64,000 nt of DNA from Phormidium tenue FACHB-1052 (GCF_014696675.1 NZ_JACJQN010000025.1:1-64000), one strand, 5' to 3'; shown: positions 27,814-37,970, counted from the first letter of the stretch. Notes: generated by a model from the letters alone, not told the origin. Translations and numbers: made by a program.

Positions 27814-27996
27814 GGGAGAGTGGGGGAGGTAGGGGAGTTTTGGGTGATTAATTTTGAGGGTTGAGTTTTTGATGCGGGGTATGAATTCAAAATTCAAAGT
27901 TCAAAACTTAGACCTGGAACTTAGAACAGGTTTGTCTGGCACATCTTCCACGGTGCGTGCGGTAACGTACTAGGGTTGATGGCATCTGCGGTGGGT

Positions 27997-29736
27997 ATGA
28001 CGACTTCCAACGACCTCCATGACCAACTCCATCGCTTGGATGGTCAGGGCTATGGAGCGTATAAGGCGATCAAGGGGGAGTATGACTTTGGTCATTTTGT
28101 GATGCACATTGACCATGTGCAGGGAGACCCCTTTGCGGCTCCGAGTCGGGTGCGGGTGGTGGTACCGCAGGCGGTGGCGGGGTTTCCCAAGAGTTTGTGG
28201 GAGTTGCCCTGTCGGGCGATCGCCCTAGCTGACTACCTTACCCGTGAATTTTACCGGGCAACTCAGGTTCGCCAGCACCAGTCAGGTTCGGGCAAAAGTG
28301 GATTGATTGGCATTGTGCGGCCCAGCCAGGCCATGCTCAATCGCAGTGCGGCCAGGGTAACGGAGGAGGCCGTGGAGCTAAGGTTTACTGTGGGGTTGCC
28401 TGCCTTTGGGCGGCGGATTGCGGGGCGGCAGGCGGCGGAGTTGTTGTGTCAGGCTGTGCCCGATTTGGTTGAGAAAACCTTGTTTTACAGCGCGTTGGAT
28501 GGGGCACAGATTCAGCACCACGCCGATACGGCGGAGGATGCGGAGGCGCTGCGATCGCAGCTCTCGGCCCACAACCTAGTTGCCTTTGTCGCCGATGGTG
28601 CCATTTTGCCCCGGCGCAGCGGCGTGGATGAGCGCCCCCTGGTGGCTCAGGCCGTTCCCTTCACAGCCCCCGAATCGCTGCGGGTGACGTTGCGCTGTCC
28701 CCATGCAGGGGCGGTGACAGGAATGGGCATTCCTGCGGGTATTACCCTAATTGTGGGGGGCGGCTATCACGGCAAATCGACCCTGCTGCGGGCGATCGAG
28801 ATGGGAGTATACAACCATATTCCCGGTGATGGGCGGCACCAGGTGGTGACGGATTCAGCAGCAGTTAAAGTGCGGGCCGAGGATGGCCGCAGCATTGCGG
28901 GGGTGAATATTTCACCGTTCATTGGCAGTTTGCCCCAAGGCAAATCGACGCAAAATTTTTCCACGCCCAACGCTAGCGGCAGCACCTCCCAAGCTGCCAA
29001 CATGATTGAGGCGATCGAGGCGGGAGCGACGGCGCTGCTGGTGGATGAAGACACCTCAGCGACGAACTTCATGATTCGCGATCGCCGCATGCAGGCGCTA
29101 ATTGCTAAGGATCGCGAGCCGATCACCCCCTTCATCGATAAGGTGCGGCAGCTCTACACCGACTACGGCATCTCTACCGTGCTGGTGATGGGGGGCAGCG
29201 GCGACTACTTTGATGTGTCCGATACCGTCATCGCCATGGATGAGTTTTGCCCGCAAGATGTGACTGAGCGGGCCAAGGCGATCGCGGTAGAGTTTAAGAC
29301 AGAGCGCGATCGCGAAGGCGGTCAGGGTTTCGGCAGCCTCACGCCCCGCATCATTCAGCCCGATAGCATTGACCCTAGCCAGGGCAAGCGCAGCGTCAAG
29401 CTCAGGGTGCGGGATGTGGATCAACTCCAGATTGGCACCGAGGCGATTGATCTATCGGCGATAGATCAACTGGTGGAGCCAGGGCAGGTGCGGGCGATCG
29501 CAGCGGCGATCGTCTACGCCCAGCGCTACCGCATGACCTCAACCACACCACTGCTTGAGGTCATCACCGCCGTCATGGCCGACCTCGATCAGTATGGGCT
29601 CGACTGTCTGACCGATTGGCCCATGGGCGACCTGGTTGGGTTTCGCGGTCTAGAGCTAGCTGCGAGCCTCAACCGGCTGCGCACCCTCAAAACCACCAGA
29701 TCGCCCAATCCAATCCCAACTTCTAAGCCAGCTTAG
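27997..29736 (+). CDS. ABC-class P-loop ATPase (COG3044 family)
   Basis: About 579 residues. The N-terminus (LHDQLHRLDGQGYGAYKAI) and DFVMHIDHVQGDPFA-like stretch match the COG3044 ABC-ATPase family. Walker A is GGGYHGKST (VGGGYHGKSTLLRAIE), and the ABC-like block TALLVDEDTSATNFMIRD holds Walker B. No membrane segments. Function unknown; relatives are soluble and widespread. The start is uncertain: ATG at 27997 is chosen, with ATG at 27979 possible. Its stop overlaps the convergent glycosyltransferase by 14 bp. Confidence 0.85.
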   Translation: MTTSNDLHDQLHRLDGQGYGAYKAIKGEYDFGHFVMHIDHVQGDPFAAPSRVRVVVPQAVAGFPKSLWELPCRAIALADYLTREFYRATQVRQHQSGSGKSGLIGIVRPSQAMLNRSAARVTEEAVELRFTVGLPAFGRRIAGRQAAELLCQAVPDLVEKTLFYSALDGAQIQHHADTAEDAEALRSQLSAHNLVAFVADGAILPRRSGVDERPLVAQAVPFTAPESLRVTLRCPHAGAVTGMGIPAGITLIVGGGYHGKSTLLRAIEMGVYNHIPGDGRHQVVTDSAAVKVRAEDGRSIAGVNISPFIGSLPQGKSTQNFSTPNASGSTSQAANMIEAIEAGATALLVDEDTSATNFMIRDRRMQALIAKDREPITPFIDKVRQLYTDYGISTVLVMGGSGDYFDVSDTVIAMDEFCPQDVTERAKAIAVEFKTERDREGGQGFGSLTPRIIQPDSIDPSQGKRSVKLRVRDVDQLQIGTEAIDLSAIDQLVEPGQVRAIAAAIVYAQRYRMTSTTPLLEVITAVMADLDQYGLDCLTDWPMGDLVGFRGLELAASLNRLRTLKTTRSPNPIPTSKPA

Positions 29737-30895
29737 GATTGGCAGGTTCAAGGCTGTCTACAGGTATTCCCGCTGCAACCCGACGTAGCAGCTGAGTTAG
29801 CTGTTCTACCTGCGCTTCGCTAGTGTGGTTGGCTAAGAAATATTGATAGGCCCGTTTAGCTTTGGCCTCTGCCTCTTCAGGATGGGCCAAAACATACTCA
29901 ATACAAGTTCGCAAACCCTGGACATCGCCTGGTTCAACACCCCAGACGAGATCCAGGTCTGCCAGTTCTGTGGCCAAACCCACCGTTTTGGTAATAATTA
30001 CGGGGCGGCAACAAGCCATCGCTTCCATCAGCGTGGTTAACCCCGCCGCAATCACATTCTCGACCAAGCAAACAACTGTAATATCGGCACTGCGGTACAA
30101 ATCGCGCAGTTCGACCCAGTCAAAATGCCGCATCTCCATATTTTGGGGCACAGATTTTGGAATGCGGCGCTGCTGTTTAGACGAGGCATTTGGCGAGACG
30201 GCGCAAACTCTGACATCGAGGTCGAGGTCTTGGGTTGCCGCCGCCAGAGTAATATAATCTCGCTGTTCTAGACCTGCACTGCCAATCAGCGGGCGGGGCT
30301 TAGCCATGGTGCCCGCCTCAGGGAAGAAAAATTGTTTATCGGTCTGCTCCCGCAGAATGACAACCTGATTATTGGCCAGATTGAACATTTTCTTCAGCGT
30401 TTTTGCCTTCAATCCGGTGTTGACAGCGAAGGTGTGAATCAAGCGATAGAGCTTAAGCGTATGAAAAATTAGCCTAAACGATCGCCTTTCTGGAAACATA
30501 ACGCTAGTGACTAGGCGGGGCCGATTTACCCTAAATAATAAAAGCAGAGCAAGCGGCATTGCCACATCTTCGCCACAGCAGTAGATAGTATCTTCCGGCT
30601 TGACCTGATCCAAAATTTCTTTAGCTAGAAACAAGGACGGCAGTTTGCGACCCACTCGTCGAAACAATCGCTTTGAATATAGTTTTTGAGGAATTTTGGC
30701 CTGAATAGACTTGACTACGCTAAGTTCATTAAAATCAGGCTGATGAATTTGGGCCTCTAAAGCATCCTGGAGTTGTAAAACGGTGTGTCGAGGCCCTTTG
30801 CCCTGGGCCGCCCGATCGATAAACTGATCAAAATCAAACTTGGTGCTGGTTACAATATGGAACTTTCCTGAAGAATCGGATTCTGAGTAAACCAT
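29723..30895 (-). CDS. Glycosyltransferase, GT4-like
   Basis: 390 residues. The C-terminal half has the GT-B glycosyltransferase pattern: PRPLIGSAGLEQRDYI, then DITVVCLVENVIAAGLTTLMEAMACCRPVI, where a Glu in TLMEAMA binds the donor sugar, and PEEAEAKAKRAYQYFLAN. The N-terminal acceptor domain is divergent. The sugar and acceptor are unknown. A second glycosyltransferase lies upstream on the same strand, suggesting shared work on a surface polysaccharide. No signal peptide. Confidence 0.8.
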   Translation of the reverse strand: MVYSESDSSGKFHIVTSTKFDFDQFIDRAAQGKGPRHTVLQLQDALEAQIHQPDFNELSVVKSIQAKIPQKLYSKRLFRRVGRKLPSLFLAKEILDQVKPEDTIYCCGEDVAMPLALLLLFRVNRPRLVTSVMFPERRSFRLIFHTLKLYRLIHTFAVNTGLKAKTLKKMFNLANNQVVILREQTDKQFFFPEAGTMAKPRPLIGSAGLEQRDYITLAAATQDLDLDVRVCAVSPNASSKQQRRIPKSVPQNMEMRHFDWVELRDLYRSADITVVCLVENVIAAGLTTLMEAMACCRPVIITKTVGLATELADLDLVWGVEPGDVQGLRTCIEYVLAHPEEAEAKAKRAYQYFLANHTSEAQVEQLTQLLRRVAAGIPVDSLEPANPKLA

Positions 30896-31218
30896 AGCAT
30901 TTAGTAAAATAAGGTGTTATTGCAAACGAATGTTTTTCTCAATATCACCTGGCCATCAACAAGACGTTGGCTACCCTAAATTAGCTGTGAATCAAATCAC
31001 AGCTAATTTATAATCTAGCTTGCTCAACTCTAAAGGTGTTTGGCCAGGGCGGAGATGCAGTGGAGATGCAATTGAAAACCTTACCTATGCGCCGTGGGGG
31101 CTTAGGCATGCTTGGGCAGAATCTAGAAAATAGCGATTAGCTAGTCTGATTTCTGATAACTGACTCTATATGGGGGCAATTTCAGATTGGCGATGTCAGT
31201 CTTCAGACCTAATTAAGC
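30896..31218. other. Intergenic region between the two glycosyltransferase genes
   Basis: 323 bp without a gene. It contains the perfect hairpin at 30977-31010 and AT-rich sequence before the downstream start. The size and hairpin suggest the two glycosyltransferases have separate promoters. Confidence 0.5.
30977..31010. terminator. Perfect 14-bp hairpin downstream of the 31.2-kb glycosyltransferase
   Basis: TAAATTAGCTGTGA (30977-30990) and TCACAGCTAATTTA (30997-31010) pair perfectly across the loop ATCAAA. There is no T-run after it on the minus strand, so it may equally be a protein site or an RNA stabiliser. Confidence 0.5.
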
Positions 31219-32283
31219 CTACTTTGCCCACTGGAGTTTGGGGTTGCTAGGGATCTTTCTCGCTTCAGCGACTTGATTGAGAATGCGTTCTAAATGTCGC
31301 CCTGCACAAGGGTCAGAAAAATGCTCTTGGGCGTAGGCGCGGGCGTTCTCACCGAGTTTTTGGCGCAGTGCGTCGTCGTGCCACAAAAGATCGATGGCCT
31401 CAGTCATGCTCTCTAAAGAGTTGGGCTCGACGAGCCACCCAGTTTCGCCATGGATGATGTAGTCTTCGGCACCGTAGAAGTTGGTCACAATGAGCGGACG
31501 CCCCATAATCATGGCTTCCACAAGGGTGACTTGTCCGGCAGCCGTCACACCCTCTTTGGGCTGTAGCGGCACAACATTCAGCCGGGCCTGCTGGCCCAAG
31601 CGCAAGCACTCAGCTTTACTAATGCCAAAGGGTAGCTCGACCTGCTCAGGGATGCTCATGCCCTCAACGGCACCTTTGCCCGTGGCGACCACGGTTTTAA
31701 TATTGAGCTTTTTAACCGCTTCAAACAGGGTTGGAAAGTCGCGGTGGGCCGACCCGAGGGAAGCAATGAAGGGCGTATCTCGGTCTTCTTCGTACTCGAT
31801 AGGAATATCGGGCACCTGATAGGGCAGAAACTCAAATCGGTCGGCGGGCAGTCCGAGCCACTCGCTGTAGATGTCAATCTCGCGGCGGGTGTGCACGACA
31901 AAATAGTCAATGTTGCCAAGGCTCATCTGAGCTAGCTTGCGCCGAAGACCCGTGCTACAGGTGCCCACGTTAAACAGCCAGGCCACCACCGGCTTGTTAG
32001 AAAACCGCACCATTTGCTGAAGGCCAACGGCCGATGCCACCTGCGGAAAGACCGTAATAATGCCGTCGGTATCAGAGTTGAGGGCGTCAGCCGCCTGCCG
32101 CATGTAGATGAACCAGTCGCCGATGGGGGTGAATTTTGATTTGCGATCGTGCCACTTGGGCAGCGGCTTTTGCCGCGGAATGAGCTGAAACTTGTGGTCG
32201 TTGCCTGGCACAAAAGGCTCTAGCCAGTTAGCCGTTTTTATATTCTCAAGGTCAAAAAAAGGTGCAGCGATCGCCCACTTCAT
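31219..32283 (-). CDS. Glycosyltransferase, GT4-like
   Basis: 354 residues in a GT-B fold. Seen: ASLGSAHRDFPTLFEAVKKL (start of the donor domain), QVTLVEAMIMGRPLIVTNFY with the sugar-nucleotide-binding Glu in LVEAM, and DYIIHGETGWLVEPNSLESMTEAI. These are typical group 1 features. Acceptor and donor unknown. ATG start at 32283. Confidence 0.85.
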   Translation of the reverse strand: MKWAIAAPFFDLENIKTANWLEPFVPGNDHKFQLIPRQKPLPKWHDRKSKFTPIGDWFIYMRQAADALNSDTDGIITVFPQVASAVGLQQMVRFSNKPVVAWLFNVGTCSTGLRRKLAQMSLGNIDYFVVHTRREIDIYSEWLGLPADRFEFLPYQVPDIPIEYEEDRDTPFIASLGSAHRDFPTLFEAVKKLNIKTVVATGKGAVEGMSIPEQVELPFGISKAECLRLGQQARLNVVPLQPKEGVTAAGQVTLVEAMIMGRPLIVTNFYGAEDYIIHGETGWLVEPNSLESMTEAIDLLWHDDALRQKLGENARAYAQEHFSDPCAGRHLERILNQVAEARKIPSNPKLQWAK

Positions 32284-32435
32284 AAATACAACCCCATTAG
32301 CTGGCAGTAGGTAATTTAACTATGTACAACATATAACCGTTAAGTCTGCGGTCTCAGCCTACTAGAGTTAATACCTAGTGTACTTTTCACCTAACTGGAT
32401 TCATTTTAAGGGTTTAGTAAACCTCGAAGGGCGAT

Positions 32436-32957
32436 CTATGGAATGTTAGAGCTGAAACTGCTCTGAATCCAAGCCTCTAGGCGCGATCGCGCAATTGTTT
32501 CGATTTCTAACAGGGCCGTCGCGATTTCCTCGTCCGTAGAATTGCGTAATCGCTGGCTAAAGTTTGCCAAAATAGAGGTTTTTGTATGGCCTGCTACCGC
32601 CAAAATAAACGGAAAACCAAACTTGTTTTTATAGCCTAAATTGAGGCGCTGAAAGAGTTCGTACTCCTCGGCGCTCAAGGTGTTGAGACCGGCTTTGCTC
32701 TGTTCTGCCACGGAGGCCTCTGCCATGGTCACCCGCGCGCCCAGGTCGGGGTGAGCCTTAATCAAGGCTAGTTTGTCTGCTGTCGAGAGGGCTTGGGCGA
32801 CCTTTACCATGCGCTGGTGCAGGTCAGCCACCGAGGTAAAGGGGCGCTGGGCCCAGACTTGGGCGGCGATCGCCGGGGTGTCTTCAAAGGCGGGGCCGAT
32901 GGCGGCGACAAAGTCGGCCTCGGCCATGGCATTGAGCTGGTCTAGGGTGTAGGGCAT
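32436..32957 (-). CDS. uraD: 2-oxo-4-hydroxy-4-carboxy-5-ureidoimidazoline decarboxylase
   Basis: The 173-residue OHCU decarboxylase catalyses the last step from urate to S-allantoin. Matching regions are MPYTLDQLNAMAEADFVAAIG, WAQRPFTSVADLH, LALIKAHPDLGARV with the active-site His, and LGYKNKFGFPFILAVAGHTK. No urate oxidase or HIU hydrolase gene is adjacent, so purine catabolism is split across the genome. purK lies directly upstream on the same strand (57 bp), linking purine synthesis and breakdown in one direction. Confidence 0.9.
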   Translation of the reverse strand: MPYTLDQLNAMAEADFVAAIGPAFEDTPAIAAQVWAQRPFTSVADLHQRMVKVAQALSTADKLALIKAHPDLGARVTMAEASVAEQSKAGLNTLSAEEYELFQRLNLGYKNKFGFPFILAVAGHTKTSILANFSQRLRNSTDEEIATALLEIETIARSRLEAWIQSSFSSNIP

Positions 32958-33014
32958 AGGTGAACGGGTGCTGTCCTAAACGCGTTGGCCGGTAGGTGAG
33001 TAGGGAGTGAGGGG

Positions 33015-34175
33015 TTAGGCACCGTACCAGACGGCCTCGATCGCGGCGGCAGCATCCCTGGGCTCTGCATTGGCATCGAGCCGCAGGGTAATGTGCCCCA
33101 GCTTGCGTCCGGGGCGAATGGCTTTGTTGTACCAGTAAAGGGTAGCTTCAGGCCATTGTTTCAGGGTCTCAAGCTTCTGGTGGTGGCTGGCTTCAGATTC
33201 GTCTAGGCCCAGCAGATTGACCATGACGGCCTGGGGGCAGTTGAGCGCGGTGGGGCCGAGGGGGCGATCGCTCACCGCCCGCAGCTGTTGCTCAAACTGG
33301 GAGGTCGCGCAGGCATCGAGACTGTAGTGGCCCGAGTTGTGGGTGCGGGGGGCAATTTCATTGATGAGCAGCCGGTCGTCCGTGGTGAGAAAGCACTCGA
33401 TGCCGACGATGCCCACTAGCTCAAGCGCTTCGACCAGGGTACGGGCAATGCCCTCTAGGCGGCTGGCGACCCCGTCTCTCACCCTGGCCGGGGCAAAGAC
33501 GCGGCGGCAGATTTGATCAACCTGCTGGGTCTCTACGGTGGGGTAAACGGCAATATCGCCCTGGGCAGAACGGGCCACCATGACGGCTAGCTCCTGCTGA
33601 AAGGGCACAAATTCTTCAAGCAGCACGGGGGTGTGGTCGAGCTTGTCCCAGGTGGCGCTGAGCTGGGCCGCGTCTTTAATCACTGAGGTGCCGTAGCCGT
33701 CGTAACCCAGGCGGCGGGTTTTCATCACCAGCGGAAAGCCGATCGCCTCGGCCCTGGCGGTGAGTTCGGCGTCGCTTTCGTCGCCCTCTAGAAAGTCGTA
33801 GCGGGGGTTGGGCAGGCCAATGCGCTCAAAAAATTCTCTCTGGTGGCGCTTGTCGAGCACCAGGGCCAGCACGTCTAGGCCAGGGCGAAAGACAGCGCCC
33901 TCTTGCGCCAGAGCTTGAAGCCCCTCGCAGTCGATAAACTCGTTCTCAAAGGTAATCACATCGCACTGGGCCGCGAGGGCGGCGGTGGCGGCGACATCGG
34001 CCACGGGGGCCAAGAGGGTGGATTGGGCGATCGCCACGGCAGGATCGGTATCCTGGGGCGTCTGCACCACCAGCTCTAGACCGAGCTGCTGCGCCGCTGG
34101 CCCCATCATCCAGGCGAGCTGGCCGCCGCCAATGACACCGACTCGCTGAATTGGGTTGGGGGTTGCCTGCTCCAT
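33015..34175 (-). CDS. purK: 5-(carboxyamino)imidazole ribonucleotide synthase
   Basis: Uses ATP and bicarbonate to convert AIR to N5-CAIR in purine synthesis. About 386 residues from the ATG at 34175 (MEQATPNP); the frame opens at 34202. ATP-grasp fold: N-terminal RVGVIGGGQLAWMM, VMKTRRLGYDGYGTSVI, LLEEFVPFQQELAVMVAR, LLINEIAPRTHNSGHYSLDAC. The N-terminal GGGQL and C-terminal APRTHNSGH are strong purK markers. Confidence 0.95.
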   Translation of the reverse strand: MEQATPNPIQRVGVIGGGQLAWMMGPAAQQLGLELVVQTPQDTDPAVAIAQSTLLAPVADVAATAALAAQCDVITFENEFIDCEGLQALAQEGAVFRPGLDVLALVLDKRHQREFFERIGLPNPRYDFLEGDESDAELTARAEAIGFPLVMKTRRLGYDGYGTSVIKDAAQLSATWDKLDHTPVLLEEFVPFQQELAVMVARSAQGDIAVYPTVETQQVDQICRRVFAPARVRDGVASRLEGIARTLVEALELVGIVGIECFLTTDDRLLINEIAPRTHNSGHYSLDACATSQFEQQLRAVSDRPLGPTALNCPQAVMVNLLGLDESEASHHQKLETLKQWPEATLYWYNKAIRPGRKLGHITLRLDANAEPRDAAAAIEAVWYGA

Positions 34176-34247
34176 GGTGCGCCTACCGTTGTGCAAACCC
34201 ACATTATCCTACGGCGCTTCAACAGAATATTCTGTTGATCAATAACC

Positions 34248-36533
34248 TTAGGCGACCTGACTCATGCGGCGAATTTTGAGCACGTCGGTCATCTTGCGAA
34301 TTTGCCCAAAGGTTTGCTCCAGGTGGGCATGGTCTTTGACGTCGAGCCCCAGATCGATCTCGGCGGTTTGGCCGGGGAAGGTTTTGACCTGGGCCTTGTG
34401 GACGTTGATTTGCAGGTCTGACAGGTGGGAGAGAATGTCTTTGAGCACACCCACGCGATCGATCACCTCAATGCGCACCTCCACCGGGTAGGTGTGGCGA
34501 GATCCGCTCTGGTCAACCGGGTTCCAGCTGACGGGAATGATGCGATCGCCCGGAATATCGGCCAGATTAGGGCAACCCTGGCGGTGGATGGCGATACCCC
34601 GGCTACCCAACGATACGCTGCCCATAATCGGTTCGCCGGGCAGCGGGTTACAGCAGCCCGCAATGTGGTGCACCAGCCCCTCAATTCCCAAAATTGGATC
34701 TTTAGAGGGGACGGGGCGGGGGCGATGGGGGTTGGCAACAGCCCCGGCCAAAAACCGATCAGAGTCTTGCAGTGACGACTCAGACGACAGCGTCTCTAGG
34801 GGCTGCTTGGCTTTGACGGCCTCCCGCAGGCGGTTGACAAACGAATTAAGCGTCACCTCGCCGTAGCCTAGCCCGGCCAGAAAGTCGTCGACGCTCTGGT
34901 AATTGCAGCGCTCGGCGGCCAACTGGGCGGGTTCAGACTTGAGCAGGGCGTCGAAGCCGGTGCGGCCCAGCTCTTTTTCGAGCATGTCGCGGCCTCGGGC
35001 AATATTTTCGTCGCGGTGCGATCGCTTATACCACTGGCGAATGCGGTTGCGGGCACTGGGGGTGACGACAAAATTGAGCCAGTCGAGACTGGGGTGGCTA
35101 TTCTTTTGGGTAATGATTTCAACGATGTCGCCATTCTCTAGCGGCGTGTCGAGGGTGACGATGCGACCATTCACCCTGGCCCCGGCGCAGTGGTTGCCCA
35201 CCTCGGTGTGAATGCGGTAGGCAAAATCTACGGACGTTGCCCCCCGGCTCAACGGCACCACATCGCCGTCGGGGGTGAAGACGTAGACGTCTTCGTCAAA
35301 TAGATTGCCCTTAACGTTTTCGAGAAATTCCTTGGCATCCTTAAGATCGTTTTGCCACTCCAAGAGCTGCCGCAGCCAGGTAAATTTTTCGTCGTCGGCG
35401 TTGATGCGGGTGTTGGTGGAAGCGCCGGTTTCTTTGTACTTCCAGTGGGCGGCGATGCCGTACTCGGCGATGTGGTGCATCTCAAGGGTGCGAATCTGCA
35501 CCTCAATCGGCTTACCCTTGGGGCCAATTACCACCGTGTGTAGCGACTGGTAGCGGTTGGGCTTGGGCAGGCCAATGTAGTCTTTAAACCGACCGGGGAT
35601 GGGCCGAAAGGCGTCGTGGACAATAGCCAGGGCGCGATAGCAGTCTTCGTTGGTGCCCACAATCAAGCGAATGGCAGCAATGTCGTAGATTTCGCTAAAG
35701 TCTTTTTGCTGCCGCTCCATTTTGCGGTAGATGCCGTAAAGATGCTTGGGGCGACTGTTGACATCGACTACCTGAATTTCAGACTGGTGCATGCGTTGGC
35801 GCAGGGTTTCGGCTACCTGCACCAGCCGCGCCTCGCGATCGGCTCGCTTTTCGGTGACGTGGCGCTGCATTTGGCGGTAGGCGTCGGGCTCTAAATATTT
35901 AAATGACAGATCTTCCAGTTCCCACTTGAAACGGCCAATCCCCAGGCGGTTGGCCAGGGGCGCAAAGATCTCCATGGTTTCGCGGGCAATGCGGCGGCGT
36001 TTTTCGTCGCTGAGATGCTCCAGGGTGCGCATGTTGTGGAGGCGATCGGCCAGCTTCACCACAATCACCCGAATATCCTGGGCCATGGCCAAGAACATAC
36101 GGCGAAAATTTTCGGCCTGGCGCTCGGTTTTGCTCTCAAAATTAAACTTCGAAAGCTTGGTGACCCCTTCTACCAGCTGTCGCACCTCATCGCCAAAATG
36201 GCCTTCCAGTTCTTCGGGAGTAATGTCGGTGTCTTCGACAATGTCGTGAAGAAAGCCAGAGGCAATCATGGCGCTATCGCCGCCTAGGTCGCGCAGCAGC
36301 CCGGCTACGGCGATGGGGTGACAAATGTAGGGCTCGCCCGAGGCGCGGTACTGCCCCTTGTGCAGGGTGTAAGCAAACTCAAAGGCCTGGCACACCAACA
36401 GGTTGTTGGATTTATCCTCCGGGTCTCGGGCCGGGTCATCTTGACTGTCATCGTGGTGGGTTAGCACGCAAGTTTCGAGCCAACCGGGCAGGGTGCAGTC
36501 ATCGGGTAGGGGTGGATGAACTGTTGCAGTCAT
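34248..36533 (-). CDS. spoT: Bifunctional (p)ppGpp synthetase/hydrolase
   Basis: A 761-residue long Rel/SpoT protein controlling the stringent response. The hydrolase HD domain (about 60-210) has ICHPIAVAGLLRDLG and FLHDIVEDTDIT, the HD pair expected for hydrolysis. The synthetase domain (about 260-400) has RFKDYIGLPKPNRYQSLHT and IEVQIRTLEMHHIAEYGIAAHW. A TGS domain (VFTPDGDVVPLSRGATSVDFAY), a zinc-finger-like CCNPLPGEPI segment and a C-terminal ACT domain (VRIEVIDRVGVLKDILSHLS) follow. All parts look intact. It is probably the single Rel of this organism. Confidence 0.96.
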   Translation of the reverse strand: MTATVHPPLPDDCTLPGWLETCVLTHHDDSQDDPARDPEDKSNNLLVCQAFEFAYTLHKGQYRASGEPYICHPIAVAGLLRDLGGDSAMIASGFLHDIVEDTDITPEELEGHFGDEVRQLVEGVTKLSKFNFESKTERQAENFRRMFLAMAQDIRVIVVKLADRLHNMRTLEHLSDEKRRRIARETMEIFAPLANRLGIGRFKWELEDLSFKYLEPDAYRQMQRHVTEKRADREARLVQVAETLRQRMHQSEIQVVDVNSRPKHLYGIYRKMERQQKDFSEIYDIAAIRLIVGTNEDCYRALAIVHDAFRPIPGRFKDYIGLPKPNRYQSLHTVVIGPKGKPIEVQIRTLEMHHIAEYGIAAHWKYKETGASTNTRINADDEKFTWLRQLLEWQNDLKDAKEFLENVKGNLFDEDVYVFTPDGDVVPLSRGATSVDFAYRIHTEVGNHCAGARVNGRIVTLDTPLENGDIVEIITQKNSHPSLDWLNFVVTPSARNRIRQWYKRSHRDENIARGRDMLEKELGRTGFDALLKSEPAQLAAERCNYQSVDDFLAGLGYGEVTLNSFVNRLREAVKAKQPLETLSSESSLQDSDRFLAGAVANPHRPRPVPSKDPILGIEGLVHHIAGCCNPLPGEPIMGSVSLGSRGIAIHRQGCPNLADIPGDRIIPVSWNPVDQSGSRHTYPVEVRIEVIDRVGVLKDILSHLSDLQINVHKAQVKTFPGQTAEIDLGLDVKDHAHLEQTFGQIRKMTDVLKIRRMSQVA

Positions 36534-36993
36534 AAGAGTGCCAGTGACCTATCAGGGATTGCGGATGGACTAGAAAATTGCCAAAAACAGGAATTTGTAT
36601 TTGAACACTGTATTCAAGTCTAGACAAGACTCAAAAAGATAGATTTTTAATAAAGTAGAAGCGCCTCAAGACAGCTAAGGACGCCTACCGACCCGTTTGA
36701 ATTGGATTAAAAAAACAAACAGAAATCGTACAAGCGTTCTGTCAAGAGGCCATGTAATGGGGCCACAACAAAGTAGCTCGCCGAGATAGAAATAACCTAC
36801 ACCATAACTTTGAGAAAAATCCCATCGACAGCCCAGGCCGCAATAAATACTTAAAGCTGACTGGGGGTTGATGGATAGTTATGTATTAACCTTAACATTT
36901 GTCCCCGATAAGGGGAATCGGCAATTTATCTCTAGCTATCGTAAAACTATTGTCAAGCTGCTACCGATATAGCCCTGAAGGGGTGATCTATCC
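36534..36993. other. Divergent intergenic region between spoT and the PatD-like gene
   Basis: 460 bp, AT-rich, without a supported gene. Both flanking genes are transcribed outward, so it should contain both promoters. I could not single out convincing -35/-10 pairs or dyads by eye. Confidence 0.45.
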
Positions 36994-37335
36994 ATGAAGA
37001 ATGCCCTAGAAACCCTGCGATCGCACCTCCAAACCTTAGTTAACCTAGTGCAGTCTGCCAATCCTGACGGGTACTCACTCCAGGCGCAGTTTTTGCTGGC
37101 TCAGCAGCAGTTTCAGCAGCAGATACTGCCCCTGGGCGAAGATCTGCCCAGCGCCCAGCCCGTGCTGACTGAGATCAATCGCACCCTGCGGCTGCTGGCG
37201 ATGGATGTGGCGTTTTTGCAGACGGCTCGTCAGTCGACTACAACCCAGCAGCGGCAGCAGCAGATGCTGGAAAAACTGGGTCAGTTGCTGACCTTTTGCC
37301 AGGCTTTGGAGCAGGCGATCGCCAAACCGACTTAA
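36994..37335 (+). CDS. PatD-like heterocyst frequency control protein homologue
   Basis: 113 residues, all helical by composition and Gln-rich. The run LAQQQFQQQILPL, then INRTLRLLAMDVAFLQTARQSTTTQQRQQQMLEKLGQLLTFC (in parts), resembles PatD, named for control of heterocyst frequency in Anabaena. Homologues exist in non-heterocystous cyanobacteria, so the name does not prove differentiation. A zinc-ribbon gene follows 47 bp downstream on the same strand, probably co-transcribed. Confidence 0.6.
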   Translation: MKNALETLRSHLQTLVNLVQSANPDGYSLQAQFLLAQQQFQQQILPLGEDLPSAQPVLTEINRTLRLLAMDVAFLQTARQSTTTQQRQQQMLEKLGQLLTFCQALEQAIAKPT

Positions 37336-37382
37336 CGCCCCAGCCTAGGTGGTTTAATATTAGGGGTTCGTTGGGTTGATGG

Positions 37383-37970
37383 TTGGGAGTAGGTGCTTTG
37401 TATCAGTGCCCAAAGGAAGGGGATATTGACCTTCAAGACAGTCAGCTAGCACCGGGGCTAGCGGTCCATGGCTGCCCTAGCTGTGGCGGCAGCTGGATTC
37501 CTCCGGAGAACTACGCGGACTGGCAAAGGCAACAGAATGATCCCGAGGAACCGGTTCAAGTGGCGGTGCTACCTCTGTCGCTGAGCACCTCGTTTCAGCC
37601 CGCCGCGCTCGACAACCGGGCGGCCCTGTGCCTCGACTGCCGCAGCTATTTGGTGCGAGGGCGCATTACCCTGCCCCAAGGGTCGTTTTACGTCGAGCGC
37701 TGCCCCAATTGCAACGGCATCTGGTGCGATGGCGGTGAGTGGGAGGTCTTGCAGCAGCTCGATTTGCAGGCCCACATCAACTATATTTTTTCTGCCGATT
37801 GGCAAGCCCAGGTGCGTGAGCTAGAGCACACCGAACGAGAAAAACTGGCCACCATTGACAAGCTAGGCCCCGATGTTGCCCAGCGCGTGTTTGAGCTGGC
37901 TGACCTGTTAGAGCAGCACCCCAACGGGGATTTCGGGGTGGCGTATTTGATGCGGCGGGTGGATCAGTGA
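37383..37970 (+). CDS. TFIIB-type zinc-ribbon protein
   Basis: About 195 residues with two zinc-ribbon-like parts. The N-terminal one has YQCPKEG and HGCPSCGGSWI; the second has LCLDCRSYL and ERCPNCNGIWCDGGEWEVL, the zf-TFIIB pattern found in small bacterial proteins of unknown role. The start is doubtful: TTG at 37383, while the nearby ATG at 37379 is in another frame. The C-terminal part is helical and acidic. Confidence 0.7.
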   Translation: MGVGALYQCPKEGDIDLQDSQLAPGLAVHGCPSCGGSWIPPENYADWQRQQNDPEEPVQVAVLPLSLSTSFQPAALDNRAALCLDCRSYLVRGRITLPQGSFYVERCPNCNGIWCDGGEWEVLQQLDLQAHINYIFSADWQAQVRELEHTEREKLATIDKLGPDVAQRVFELADLLEQHPNGDFGVAYLMRRVDQ